Positions 40,968-48,807 of a stretch of DNA of 49,389 nt are shown piece by piece. Below the pieces are notes generated by a model. It saw only the letters and a list, made by a program, of their open reading frames with translations, searched no databases and was not told the origin of the DNA. How positions within the stretch are numbered: position 1 is the stretch's first letter; each line of letters starts with the position of its first letter. A program made the translations under genes and the position numbers. The DNA comes from Candidatus Nanoarchaeia archaeon (GTDB taxonomy: Archaea; Nanobdellota; Nanobdellia; Woesearchaeales; SKIA01): positions 1 through 49,389 of the forward strand of contig JANQNG010000060.1 in the NCBI GenBank assembly GCA_028279685.1. The letters run 5' to 3'.

Positions 40968-41111
40968 TGCACCCGCCGACAACCAAAGCGACCTTGCGCT
41001 TTGAGCCGTCGGTTGCTAAAAACTACGTTTTTATGCACCCGCCGGGATTCCCAAAAGGACGAAGTCCGTTGGGTGCCAACCGTCAGGTTGAGCACGAACC
41101 CGGAGGGTTCG
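40968..41111 (-). repeat. Two truncated tRNA-Gly 3' ends separated by hairpins
   Basis: Downstream of tRNA-Gly, copy A (41050-41033 read on the minus strand) repeats 18 bases of the tRNA 3' end exactly (GAATCCCGGCGGGTGCAT). Copy B (40978-40968) repeats CGGCGGGTGCA. Between and beside them are inverted repeats: CGAACCC/GGGTTCG around GGA (41095-41111), CCCAA..GGAC/GTCC..TTGGG around GAA (41050-41073), TAAAAAC/GTTTTTA around TAC (41017-41033) and AAAGCG/CGCTTT (40985-41002). The first has arms that are T-arm sequence in both orientations. Confidence 0.75.
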
Positions 41112-41146
41112 AATCCTTTACAATTAATAATATGAAAATAATTAAA

Positions 41147-41218
41147 TGCACCCGCCGGGATTCGAACCCGGACCGCCGGCTTGGAAGGCCGGAATCATAG
41201 CCATTAGACGACAGGTGC
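41147..41218 (-). tRNA. tRNA-Gly (TCC), no intron
   Basis: 72 nt: acceptor GCACCTG/CGGGTGC with A73, anticodon stem CCGGC/GCCGG around CTTCCAA, T arm CCGGG-TTCGAAT-CCCGG, D arm GTCTAATGGCTATGAT. It is the only intron-free tRNA in the window. TATA-like ATATTTAAAAATAAA lies at ~41240-41254. Two partial copies of its 3' end follow downstream. Confidence 0.92.
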
Positions 41219-41252
41219 GTTGATGTGCAGAAGTGAGGTTTATTTTTAAATA

Positions 41253-41756
41253 TTACTGCACTTTATAGAAGTTCAGAAATGATTTGATTTCTGCTTTAAG
41301 GCGTCTGATGTCTTTTTTTAGCAGGTTCTCGTAGCTTCCTGTCTGGGTTTTGAAGATATATTTGTCGAAGAATGTTCTGAAGAAAAACAGTAGAGGGGTA
41401 GAAGCGAACTTTCCTTCGTAATCAGTGACCATCAGCCCATCAAAAGTCAGATTAAGTTTGCCTTCATTGCATAAGACTTCTTGATTGCGTATTTTAACCT
41501 TCACATCTTTGACGCCAGACATCGTAAGAAACATTCGAATCTCTAGCTTTGCATAGTCAGATACTTTCTTATATGGCCAGAGAAAGATGCTGATCTCTTT
41601 CCCATGCTCTTGGACAACTTCAGAGTTGTTTGCTTCAATACGATCATAACCGTTCTGAGAGAGCCATCGGTTCACTAGCGCATAGAGTTCTCTAACGCTG
41701 AAATAGCCTTCATAACCTAAAGATTCACTATCCACTACCGTTTCGATTTCCGCCAT
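41253..41756 (-). CDS. Hypothetical protein, paralogue of the upstream gene
   Basis: 167 residues without membrane segments. The pattern YEGYFSVRELYALVNRWLSQNGYDRIE at the start and PLLFFFRTFFDKYIFK near residue 120 parallels the next gene upstream (YLGVFDYKGLYRMIRQFLDHHKFTFYE; NWFTKWLGKIYKEVIFE), so the two are likely a duplicated pair. They overlap by one base at 41756. Possibly a hetero-oligomer; function unknown. Confidence 0.6.
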   Translation of the reverse strand: MAEIETVVDSESLGYEGYFSVRELYALVNRWLSQNGYDRIEANNSEVVQEHGKEISIFLWPYKKVSDYAKLEIRMFLTMSGVKDVKVKIRNQEVLCNEGKLNLTFDGLMVTDYEGKFASTPLLFFFRTFFDKYIFKTQTGSYENLLKKDIRRLKAEIKSFLNFYKVQ

Positions 41757-42271
41757 TATGCAGTCTCCATATGCAGGAATTTCTTTATCTTATCTGAAAG
41801 TTCCCAACCAAGATCTTCAAGTTGTCCTGCGTATTTGATGTTTAGGATTCTTTCGAAGATAACTTCTTTATAGATCTTTCCTAGCCATTTGGTGAACCAA
41901 TTCTTTTCAAATATATCTTGCCAATCGAATTCTATCGATGGCTGCATAATTATACGTAATCTGGCCTTTGCCATTTTTATTTTTTTCCCATTTTTAACAA
42001 CATCAATCCAGCTGAAATCAAAGATCTTCCACTCAAAATTAAAATACCATTTTACATAAGGAGTGACTTCACGCTCAGCCCACCATTCAAGATCGACATC
42101 AGAGGAGGCCGCGCCTTTATCTTTATAGAGTTTCTCGTAAAAGGTGAATTTATGATGATCGAGAAATTGCCTAATCATTCTATAGAGGCCTTTATAGTCA
42201 AATACACCAAGATAGTTAATAGTGTTATCGAAGCTATAGCATCGTTCGCCTGCTTTTACACTAATGCCCAT
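41756..42271 (-). CDS. Hypothetical protein, first of a paralogous pair
   Basis: 171 residues, rich in aromatic residues (WYFNFEWKIFDFSWIDVV, EFDWQDIFEKNWFTKW). Beta strands in the middle are bounded by helices. TATA-like TTTTATAAAG at ~42294-42303 is ~25-30 bases upstream, so it starts the transcript. Shares layout with the downstream gene. No named family recognised. Confidence 0.6.
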   Translation of the reverse strand: MGISVKAGERCYSFDNTINYLGVFDYKGLYRMIRQFLDHHKFTFYEKLYKDKGAASSDVDLEWWAEREVTPYVKWYFNFEWKIFDFSWIDVVKNGKKIKMAKARLRIIMQPSIEFDWQDIFEKNWFTKWLGKIYKEVIFERILNIKYAGQLEDLGWELSDKIKKFLHMETA

Positions 42272-42422
42272 AGCGCAAATAACGGAAGGGTGCTTTATAA
42301 AAGTTGCTTTCCTTTATTTCTGAGGTGCTATTTAAAACGCCTCGAAGTACTGCATATGCTAAAGATTTTACAATAGCCTTTCTGAGGAAAATATTTAAAA
42401 AAGCATCTTCTAGAGAATTTCC

Positions 42423-43487
42423 ATGATAACAGAGAAGATCTATCACAGCAATAAAGCACTCATAGATAAGCACATGACTTCATTTGCTGAGATCTTTGAC
42501 GTTTGTCTGAATGCTAAATCGGAGAAAGTGTTGATCATTTCAGATCTTGGAGAACCTGGTTATAGAATTGCAAGTCTTTTTGCTTGTGGTTATGCTACTG
42601 CCTGCAGAAAAAAGAACATCAGCCACAAAGTAATTTTCCAGGATGTCAAGAAGAGAGGAGATACGGCTGATGATAAGGTGATTGATGCCTTGTTGAAGCT
42701 TCCTCCACAGAGTATTGTGCTTGTTGTTGTTTCAAACGTTCTTGGGAAACTCGGATGGCTAGGAAGAAGTTTTCGAAAATATATGAAATCAACAAATCAT
42801 CGTTTTCTCTCTTCCACAGGATTAGGAAGTATTCCTGATGGAAAAGCAAATGAAGTATTTTCTGCGCTTGATATCGATTATAAAAAAATTGATCAGAGAG
42901 CAAAAAGACTCAAGGAGAAACTTGATTTTGCATCAACAATAAAAATAGTAACAAAGAATGGGACGAATGTCAAAAGTGATATCAAGGGAATAAAGGCAAA
43001 AATAGCTTCGGGTATATACAAAGAAAAAGGAACAGGAGGCAATATTCCTGGTACTGAAGTGTATATTGCTCCAAAGAAAACCAGAGTAGAAGGAAAAGCG
43101 GTTATCGATGGTAGCTCGAAGTCAAGAGAAGGCACTATGGTTCCTGATATTCCTTTAGTTATGCATATTAAAGAAGGCAGAGTGGTAAAGATGAATGAGT
43201 GTGAAGCTGCTCGTCGATTGGAGAGGAGCTTCCTCTGGGCAGAAGAGAAATCACGCAATCCTAAGAATGTGCGAAGAATTTGTGAGATTGGTATTGGATT
43301 GAATCCGAAAGCAAAGATACTAGGATCTACCATTATTGATGAGAAAACATTAGGGACTGCGCATATTGCTGTTGGCAGCAACTATTGGTTTGGAGGCAAT
43401 ATTCACACCATTATTCATTTTGATCAGGTAATGCGTGATGTTAAGATCTATCTTGATGATGTATTGCTTAATTTGAAAAATATTTAG
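42423..43487 (+). CDS. M29-family (AmpS-like) aminopeptidase
   Basis: 354 residues. The C-terminal half carries the M29 metal-binding pattern: PDIPLVMHIKEGRV, ICEIGIGLNPKAK (Glu), GTAHIAVGSNYWFGGNIHTIIHFDQVM (His, Tyr/Trp, His and Asp). The N-terminal half is the dimerising Rossmann-like part (KVLIISDLGEPGYRIASLFACGYATAC). It removes N-terminal residues from peptides, using Co/Zn. TATA-like ATATTTAAAAAAG at ~42391-42403 is ~25 bases upstream. It overlaps the convergent M50 gene by four bases. Confidence 0.82.
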   Translation: MITEKIYHSNKALIDKHMTSFAEIFDVCLNAKSEKVLIISDLGEPGYRIASLFACGYATACRKKNISHKVIFQDVKKRGDTADDKVIDALLKLPPQSIVLVVVSNVLGKLGWLGRSFRKYMKSTNHRFLSSTGLGSIPDGKANEVFSALDIDYKKIDQRAKRLKEKLDFASTIKIVTKNGTNVKSDIKGIKAKIASGIYKEKGTGGNIPGTEVYIAPKKTRVEGKAVIDGSSKSREGTMVPDIPLVMHIKEGRVVKMNECEAARRLERSFLWAEEKSRNPKNVRRICEIGIGLNPKAKILGSTIIDEKTLGTAHIAVGSNYWFGGNIHTIIHFDQVMRDVKIYLDDVLLNLKNI

Positions 43488-44092
43488 AAAAGTGTTGCGA
43501 TAAGCCCTTGAAATACGGTGTATCCATCGAAGGGTCTTATAGGTATCATATTAAATATAAACAATAGAAGATTAACTTGTTTTGTCATCTCGAGGAGATA
43601 ATAGGTATTTTCTTTGAGTTTCTTTTTTATGCTAAGTATAATAGTTGCTGCGAGAAAGAAAATCAAATGCACAGCAGGTCCTGCAAAGGCGATTGCACTG
43701 AAAGTGATCGGTGATGCTGTAGGTGATGCAATATAACTAACATAAGCTGGAGCCATAATGAGAAAAGGAGACCCTAAAAGTTTGAGCACTAATCCAATAC
43801 CAAGCATCATATAGAATGCATGAAACGTTGCGTGCATGCCAAAATGCATTGCTACAAATTTGTGTCCTAATTCGTGGAGGATGATAGGAACACCAATAAT
43901 AAGACAACTCGTGAGGAAATCCTGCATGTTCAAATTAAGCAATCCTTTTTGCATGAAGTTAGGTTTCAAAGGATCATATGCTTGTCCAGGCAAGATCTTT
44001 GGTCTGCGAACATATCCTGAAAAAATAAACCCTGTAATCACTACCATAATAACCATATCAATGATTTCAGAGAAAGCAAATATTGGTGGCAT
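43484..44092 (-). CDS. M50-family membrane metalloprotease
   Basis: 202 residues with HELGH (H73, E74, H77) inside a membrane helix and the second motif NMIPIRPFDGY near residue 185 supplying the Asp ligand. Five or six helices. This is the compact archaeal site-2-protease type without PDZ or CBS domains, which cleaves membrane-bound substrates. TATA-like TTTATAATA at ~44112-44120 is ~25 bases upstream. Confidence 0.85.
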   Translation of the reverse strand: MPPIFAFSEIIDMVIMVVITGFIFSGYVRRPKILPGQAYDPLKPNFMQKGLLNLNMQDFLTSCLIIGVPIILHELGHKFVAMHFGMHATFHAFYMMLGIGLVLKLLGSPFLIMAPAYVSYIASPTASPITFSAIAFAGPAVHLIFFLAATIILSIKKKLKENTYYLLEMTKQVNLLLFIFNMIPIRPFDGYTVFQGLIATLF

Positions 44093-44153
44093 GGTGGCGA
44101 TGGAAACAGAGTATATTATAAATTTTGTTAATCAGAGTTATGAGCATATTTCT

Positions 44154-45593
44154 TTATGCTCCACTTTGTTCTTCTTGCTTCTTCTGAAGGATCTCAAGTT
44201 CTCTTTCGTTTTTTTCAAGAAGCTTCTGATAATTAGTTATGTGTGTGGTTACTGATTTTGTGTTGTCTTTATTTTCGATCTTTTTTGCACCAAGATTTTC
44301 GAGATATATGTTCCGTCCTTCTATCATAAAATGTGCAAGGTCATCTTCTTGTTCATTGTTATGTATTATACAATTTTTTATTGCTTTTAGATGCTCTAAG
44401 ATTTTATGTATTCTGCCTATCTCTTTCTTTAGTTTTTTTTCTTGCTCTGTTTCGATTCTTTCTTCAGTTTTTGCTATTTCAATTTCTTCTTTGACTTTGT
44501 TCTCTTCTTTTTGTATGGTGTCTGCTTCTTTGATTATGTTTTGCTCGTCTCCTATGTTCTCTCCTATTTGCGTTTCCTCTTCAAGATCATCTTTGAGTTC
44601 TTCTATGACGTCTGCCAGTTCAGTTTTTTCAGCGGCCTCTTCTGTGGTAAGGGCCTTCTCGATCTTTTTTTCGGACTCAATATCATGATCTAAGTCATTA
44701 ATTTCTTCTTCGTCTATGCTTTCTAGATCTTGAAGATCTCGTTCCATCGTATTTATTTCTTTGGCAGCATCTTCAACATCTCTGTTATCGATGTCTTTTT
44801 TCAGATGATTTATATCTTCACTGAACTTCTTCTTTTCTATTTCACGGGTTTGTTCTTCAGCAGCTATCTTTGATTTTATCTTTTCCTCTTTTTTTAGTTC
44901 ATCATCAACTTCTTTGTCGATATGCTCTTCGATATGCTCAATTTTCTTGTCATGTTCCTTGGCTTTTTTCTTTTTTACTTCATTTTTCTGGATTAAAGCT
45001 TGCCTTGCTTCAGGAGTGGATGCTGCACGCCTGTTGCCAAAGCTTGCAACCCATGCAAATAAAGAGACGAAACCTGCAATGGCGAGGAAATAGATAATGA
45101 TCTTGATGAATTTCGGTAAGCTTCCATAAAACTCAGGAAGATAAGTCTGTATCATAAGCAAAGGCAATAGCGTTATGAGTGCGAACATAAGGTAGCCGCT
45201 TCTTGATTCGAGATTCTTGATGAGTTTGAAGTGTCCTATCATGTAAACAGCAAAGACAAACAACAATACATAAAATGCGATAGGTGAAATGAAGAGTTGG
45301 AATCCTGTCATGAATGAAAATACTGCATAACCAATAGTTAGTATGAGCACCATAGCTGTTCTCATTAGCTTGTTTTTGAAGACAGGGCTTTGTTGGCCTA
45401 TCAAGTCAGTTACCGCATAAAAGAGAAAAGCCATAATGATGGTATCGAAAAACTGTGGTGCTTGGAAGTAGAACGAGATAATCATATTGAAAACATCAGT
45501 GACAGGGGCTATTACATTCGCACCTCCTTCGAGTTCGCAGCCTGTAAGCAACAAAGCAACAGCTACCCCAAACACACTCTTTCTCATAAGCAT
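44154..45593 (-). CDS. Membrane protein with long coiled-coil cytoplasmic tail
   Basis: 479 residues. A signal-like start (MLMRKSVFGVAVALLLTGC) with a lipobox-like LTGC, then about five or six membrane helices (~30-185). An uninterrupted acidic coiled coil of ~280 residues follows (KKKAKEHDKKIEHIEEHIDKE ... LEKNERELEILQKKQEEQ). It resembles no enzyme; a scaffold or cell-shape role is possible. TATA (TTTATAAAC, 45611-45619) is ~22 bases upstream of 45593. Confidence 0.6.
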   Translation of the reverse strand: MLMRKSVFGVAVALLLTGCELEGGANVIAPVTDVFNMIISFYFQAPQFFDTIIMAFLFYAVTDLIGQQSPVFKNKLMRTAMVLILTIGYAVFSFMTGFQLFISPIAFYVLLFVFAVYMIGHFKLIKNLESRSGYLMFALITLLPLLMIQTYLPEFYGSLPKFIKIIIYFLAIAGFVSLFAWVASFGNRRAASTPEARQALIQKNEVKKKKAKEHDKKIEHIEEHIDKEVDDELKKEEKIKSKIAAEEQTREIEKKKFSEDINHLKKDIDNRDVEDAAKEINTMERDLQDLESIDEEEINDLDHDIESEKKIEKALTTEEAAEKTELADVIEELKDDLEEETQIGENIGDEQNIIKEADTIQKEENKVKEEIEIAKTEERIETEQEKKLKKEIGRIHKILEHLKAIKNCIIHNNEQEDDLAHFMIEGRNIYLENLGAKKIENKDNTKSVTTHITNYQKLLEKNERELEILQKKQEEQSGA

Positions 45594-45640
45594 ACTTGAA
45601 TGAATTCAGTTTATAAATTTTGCTGGATCAGACCAAAGAA

Positions 45641-45958
45641 TTATTCAGAATGATTTTCGTAACTCCTGACTAATGTTTGGAGTTGTGGTATCGAATAAAG
45701 ACCAGTTAGCTTAGGGTTCCCCCCTCTTACTCCTTTCTGAAATGCTTCTTGGAGAATTGGATTGATTCCGTTCTCATGTTTGCGGTATATGTACTTAACT
45801 TGTCCTGGTCCATAACGCCATTCGCTAATAAGAGCACCGGGATCGGATTCTTGGATGACTCTTCGAAGCTGGCTAACACTATTTGGACTAATGCAATCAA
45901 TACCTTTGATTATAGGGTCTTCAAGACTTCTTTTGAGAATCTCTCTGTAATTCATCAT
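45641..45958 (-). CDS. Hypothetical protein, 105 aa
   Basis: A mixed basic/acidic soluble protein (NYREILKRSLEDPIIKGIDCISPNSVSQLRRVIQESDPG...). The segment SVSQLRRVI is helix-turn-helix-like but not convincing. ATGs at 45958 and 45955. A TATA-like stretch (TATATATGTTATA, ~45969-45981) lies upstream. No family recognised. Confidence 0.45.
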   Translation of the reverse strand: MMNYREILKRSLEDPIIKGIDCISPNSVSQLRRVIQESDPGALISEWRYGPGQVKYIYRKHENGINPILQEAFQKGVRGGNPKLTGLYSIPQLQTLVRSYENHSE

Positions 45959-46056
45959 ACAAAAATAGAGTATAACATATATAAATAATTTCTGAACTAT
46001 TTATAAAGCAGTTTATTTAAAAATGATGTTATGCTAGATCATTTAATAAAAATTTT

Positions 46057-46075
46057 TTTCGAACTCTGTTCGAAA
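46057..46075. repeat. 8-bp perfect inverted repeat before the S2 promoter
   Basis: Arms TTTCGAAC and GTTCGAAA surround TCT. It ends one base before CATTTAAAAG, the likely TATA box for the S2 transcript. It could be an operator, or another member of the three-base-centred palindromes. Confidence 0.6.
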
Positions 46076-46107
46076 CATTTAAAAGAAGATGATTATTCTG
46101 TGCTTTT

Positions 46108-46206
46108 ATGACCGACCCAGTTCAGGGCTGTACGCTCGAGGCTGGATTGCTGCCTGAGGTAAAAAAAATGGCAGAAGCATTCTGTGCTTGTCGTTTGGAG
46201 GAATAA
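46108..46206 (+). CDS. Possible 32-aa leader peptide upstream of S2
   Basis: ATG at 46108 lies ~25 bases after the TATA-like element at 46077-46084, the leaderless spacing seen across this window. The frame ends with TAA at 46204-46206, two bases before the S2 ATG, and contains three Cys. Translation through it would deliver ribosomes to the S2 start. It may regulate S2 or be a small protein; it could also be only the 5' leader. Confidence 0.35.
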   Translation: MTDPVQGCTLEAGLLPEVKKMAEAFCACRLEE

Positions 46207-46208
46207 AA

Positions 46209-46814
46209 ATGACTGAACAAAGTAAAGAATTGTTAGTACCAAGCGATACCTATCTGAAGAGTGGTATTCATATAGGAACAAAATTTAAGACAAAGCATAT
46301 GGCGAAATTCATCTACAAAACAAGGCCAGATGGGTTGAGCGTATTGAACATCCAGCAAATTGATCAACGTTTGAGGATATTTGCGAAACTTCTCTCACGA
46401 TACGATCCTGAGGATATTCTTGTGGTGAGCAGAAGAGAAACGGGCTGGAGGCCTGTGAAAATGCTTTCAAAGCACACAAATATAAGGGTGATTGCTGGCA
46501 GATACACGCCAGGCTTGTTGACGAATTCCTCTTTGGAGGTTTACACTGAAGCAAAAATATTAGTGGTGACTGACTCAAAGCCTGACAAGAATGCGATCAA
46601 AGATGCGATGAAGATAGGTATTCCTGTTGTTGCCTTATGTGATACAAACAATCAAAGCAACAATATTGATTTTGTTGTTCCTTGCAATAACAAAGGAAAG
46701 AAATCATTGGCGTTAGTGTTTTGGATTCTTGCGAACGAATATCTGTGCATTCGAGGGCAATTGAACAAAGGGCAATCAGTTACAGAATCTTTTGAGGATT
46801 TCTCGGAAGAGTGA
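46209..46814 (+). CDS. rps2: Small-subunit ribosomal protein S2 (uS2)
   Basis: 201 residues with the archaeal S2 pattern: YLKSGIHIGTKFKTKHM at the start, IYKTRPDGLSVLNIQQIDQRL, RVIAGRYTPGLLTN near 107, and the PDKNAIKDAMKIGIPVVALCDTNN segment near 139-160. The ATG at 46209 has GGAGGA eight bases upstream; an earlier in-frame ATG at 46188 lacks one. The usual enolase/RpoK neighbours are absent. Confidence 0.95.
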   Translation: MTEQSKELLVPSDTYLKSGIHIGTKFKTKHMAKFIYKTRPDGLSVLNIQQIDQRLRIFAKLLSRYDPEDILVVSRRETGWRPVKMLSKHTNIRVIAGRYTPGLLTNSSLEVYTEAKILVVTDSKPDKNAIKDAMKIGIPVVALCDTNNQSNNIDFVVPCNNKGKKSLALVFWILANEYLCIRGQLNKGQSVTESFEDFSEE

Positions 46815-46838
46815 TTTTTTTTATTCTATTTTTAGAAA

Positions 46839-47219
46839 TTATATATTCTCCTCTATGAATTGCTTCAATGCAACAAGATCTTTTTTATCCTTATCATAAT
46901 GGAATGTTGTAATACCTACTGATTGTGCGCTCTTGACAGCATCTGCGTTATGCTCAAAATAGATAGTCTCCTCTGGCTTAAGACTAAAATGTTCAAGCAT
47001 CTTCTTGTAATAGAGAGCATCTGTCTTGTTAGGATCGTGATTGAGCGTAAAGACATCGTAGGGCATGTCTATTATTCCAAATTTTTTTCTCTCGTCTTCA
47101 TTAGCGTTTGTGAGAATAATCTTTTTGTTATCGAATCCATCAAGCATTTCTTTGAGTTCCCTAAAAATACCTTCTTTAGTAACAAATGTATTCCACGCAT
47201 CAACGAGAATAGTCTTCAT
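46839..47219 (-). CDS. Small HAD-like hydrolase
   Basis: 126 residues. Motif I is DAWNT (D7), like the DAYGT/DAWGT of haloacid-dehalogenase members, so the nucleophile is present while the second Asp is not. Motif II is ILTNAN, motif III a Lys in DPNKTDALYYKKM, and motif IV is altered to YFEHNADAVKSAQ. There is no cap domain. It may act on a small substrate or be partly degenerate. TATA-like TTTATATATT at ~47239-47248. Confidence 0.65.
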   Translation of the reverse strand: MKTILVDAWNTFVTKEGIFRELKEMLDGFDNKKIILTNANEDERKKFGIIDMPYDVFTLNHDPNKTDALYYKKMLEHFSLKPEETIYFEHNADAVKSAQSVGITTFHYDKDKKDLVALKQFIEENI

Positions 47220-47256
47220 AGTGTCATCTGATCTGAAATAATATATAAAGATTTCT

Positions 47257-47931
47257 TTATTCTTCTAATTTTTCATGCACACCAGAATCTTCAATGATGA
47301 ACTTAATGTTTTTGCCGCTTGGCAAGGATCTATGTTTCCTTAGTATTGCTTCTCTTTTCTCTTCTTTTCTTTTTAACTCAATTTGACATTTGGAAGCATA
47401 TTTAATCAAGTCTCCTCCAACAATGTTCATCTTATCTTTCTCTGCAAAATCAGCGTATACTTGAGAGGTTAGTAACACAGGAATGTTTTTTTCGCGTGCA
47501 ATCTCACTTAATGCATTGAGTTGAAGGCTGAAATCGTTATTAACTTGCTTAGTTTCTTCTCTGGCGAGTTCAACTCTATAGAGCATAGCAATACCATCAA
47601 CAATGATTGCATTAATATCATCTGTCATCAATTCTTTTAATCTTGCAATATCTTCTCGTTGTTTATCGAACGAAGTTGGCTTGAGAAAGATGATGTTCTT
47701 TATGTGTTCTTCAAATGCTGAACCGCACAATTGTTTAAATCGATCTATTGAAAATGAGTTCTCTGTGTCAATAAACAATACTTTGCCTGGCAATGTTGCA
47801 CAGAAGAGCAATGTCAGATTTGATTTTCCACTTCCAGAAGGGCCAAAAAGAGTGGTAAGAATACCTCGTTCATAGCCTCCTTCTAAGAGGGTATCAAAAA
47901 TTGATGATCCTGTGCTTATTTTTTCTTGCAT
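47257..47931 (-). CDS. radB: RadB recombinase paralogue
   Basis: 224 residues of the RecA/RadA core without the N-terminal helix-hairpin-helix domain, the RadB hallmark. Walker A GPSGSGKS is near residue 30, with TENSFSIDRF, Walker B AIIVDGIAMLYR near 110 and LLTSQVYADF near 153. It assists RadA in recombination and repair. The final KHRSLPSGKNIKFIIEDSGV matches the archaeal family end. Confidence 0.9.
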   Translation of the reverse strand: MQEKISTGSSIFDTLLEGGYERGILTTLFGPSGSGKSNLTLLFCATLPGKVLFIDTENSFSIDRFKQLCGSAFEEHIKNIIFLKPTSFDKQREDIARLKELMTDDINAIIVDGIAMLYRVELAREETKQVNNDFSLQLNALSEIAREKNIPVLLTSQVYADFAEKDKMNIVGGDLIKYASKCQIELKRKEEKREAILRKHRSLPSGKNIKFIIEDSGVHEKLEE

Positions 47932-47967
47932 AATAAAGAAGAATTCAAAGAAGTAATAAATAATTAA

Positions 47968-48372
47968 CTAATTAAGGCAAAATCCTTTTGGCACTTGACA
48001 TGGGCAATTGATGACAGCTATTTTTCCTTCATTACCATCACAGTATGCTTCTTGTAACTGCATTCCTGATAAACAGACATCTTCTCCAGAGTAACCGTAA
48101 TTTGAGTCTATCTGGCCATACGTATTCTTATCGAGGCCATTATCGCCATATTCATAGCAGTAGCGCTCTTCAGATGCTAGAGTGGTGCCGACGTAGTATG
48201 CTTTTCCTCCAATGTTATCAGAACCTTCTATGCTAACTACAGGCTGATTTAATGTTGAAGAATCTGTACAGAGACATGCTTGTTTTGTCATGACTACAAT
48301 ACCCACAATACCTATGATGGCAATGATTGCAAGCAGAGAAAAATCTTGTGCTCTTTTTTTTTTCTTAGCCAT
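47968..48372 (-). CDS. Membrane-anchored Cys-rich exported protein
   Basis: 134 residues. MAKKKKRAQDF then one membrane helix (~12-32) and an outside domain with nine Cys (QACLCTDSS, RYCYEYG, DVCLSG, AYCDG, NCPCQ, GFCLN) likely paired in disulfides. The start ATG at 48372 has AGAGGGG six bases upstream. TATA-like TTTTTAAAC at ~48405-48413. No family recognised. Confidence 0.6.
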   Translation of the reverse strand: MAKKKKRAQDFSLLAIIAIIGIVGIVVMTKQACLCTDSSTLNQPVVSIEGSDNIGGKAYYVGTTLASEERYCYEYGDNGLDKNTYGQIDSNYGYSGEDVCLSGMQLQEAYCDGNEGKIAVINCPCQVPKGFCLN

Positions 48373-48487
48373 AACTACCCCTCTGAGCATACTTTGATCG
48401 TTGTTGTTTAAAAAGTTAATGTTTTTTTTTCTTCATCACCGAAAAAGTAATCTTTTTATATACATTTTAGTATACCAATATAGGGGG

Positions 48488-48538
48488 ATGTTGCAGGAGT
48501 TGTGTTTTTTATTCTTTTGCGATTCAATTTCAAAATGA
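48488..48538 (+). CDS. Possible 16-aa leader peptide
   Basis: ATG at 48488, ~28 bases after a TATA-like TTTATATAC (~48454-48462), ends in TGA that overlaps the next gene's ATG (ATGA at 48535-48538). The coupling suggests translation of the winged-helix gene depends on it. Very short and unproven. Confidence 0.3.
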   Translation: MLQELCFLFFCDSISK

Positions 48539-48807
48539 ATGAAGAGGATTTCAATGAGCTGCTTAAGATTCAGCAGCGCATGTCAAGGATGCTTCTCAAT
48601 GAAGACAGAGTTAATCACAAGATTGATGTGATTACCTTAGTAAGAGATATGTGTGGGCCTGCAAAGAAGAAAGTGCAGAGAGAACAAGTGATTATTGAGG
48701 CAGGACTTCAAGGTATATCAAGCGCTGACGTTGAAAGTATTCTTCAAGAGCTTGTCAATGACAATATTATCTTCATACCACAAGAAGGATATCTCCAAAT
48801 ACGCTAA
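48535..48807 (+). CDS. Stand-alone winged-helix protein, MCM C-terminal-like
   Basis: 90 residues: after a helical N terminus, IDVITLVRDMCG...VQREQVIIEAGLQGISSADVESILQELVNDNIIFIPQEGYLQIR matches the winged helix that ends archaeal MCM helicases, including the final G-Y-L-x-x-R. No MCM core is encoded here. A DNA- or protein-binding regulator derived from MCM is a fair reading. Confidence 0.6.
   Translation: MNEEDFNELLKIQQRMSRMLLNEDRVNHKIDVITLVRDMCGPAKKKVQREQVIIEAGLQGISSADVESILQELVNDNIIFIPQEGYLQIR

Noticed and set aside
40985-41171. Repeated sequence at tRNA-Gly as a CRISPR array
   Set aside because: The repeats are tRNA 3'-end copies of unequal length with unequal, structured spacers, and no cas genes are present.
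44239-44688. Plus-strand Ser/Phe-rich frame opposite the coiled-coil gene
   Set aside because: A shadow of the Glu/Lys-rich minus-strand coiled coil, with no promoter or ribosome site of its own.
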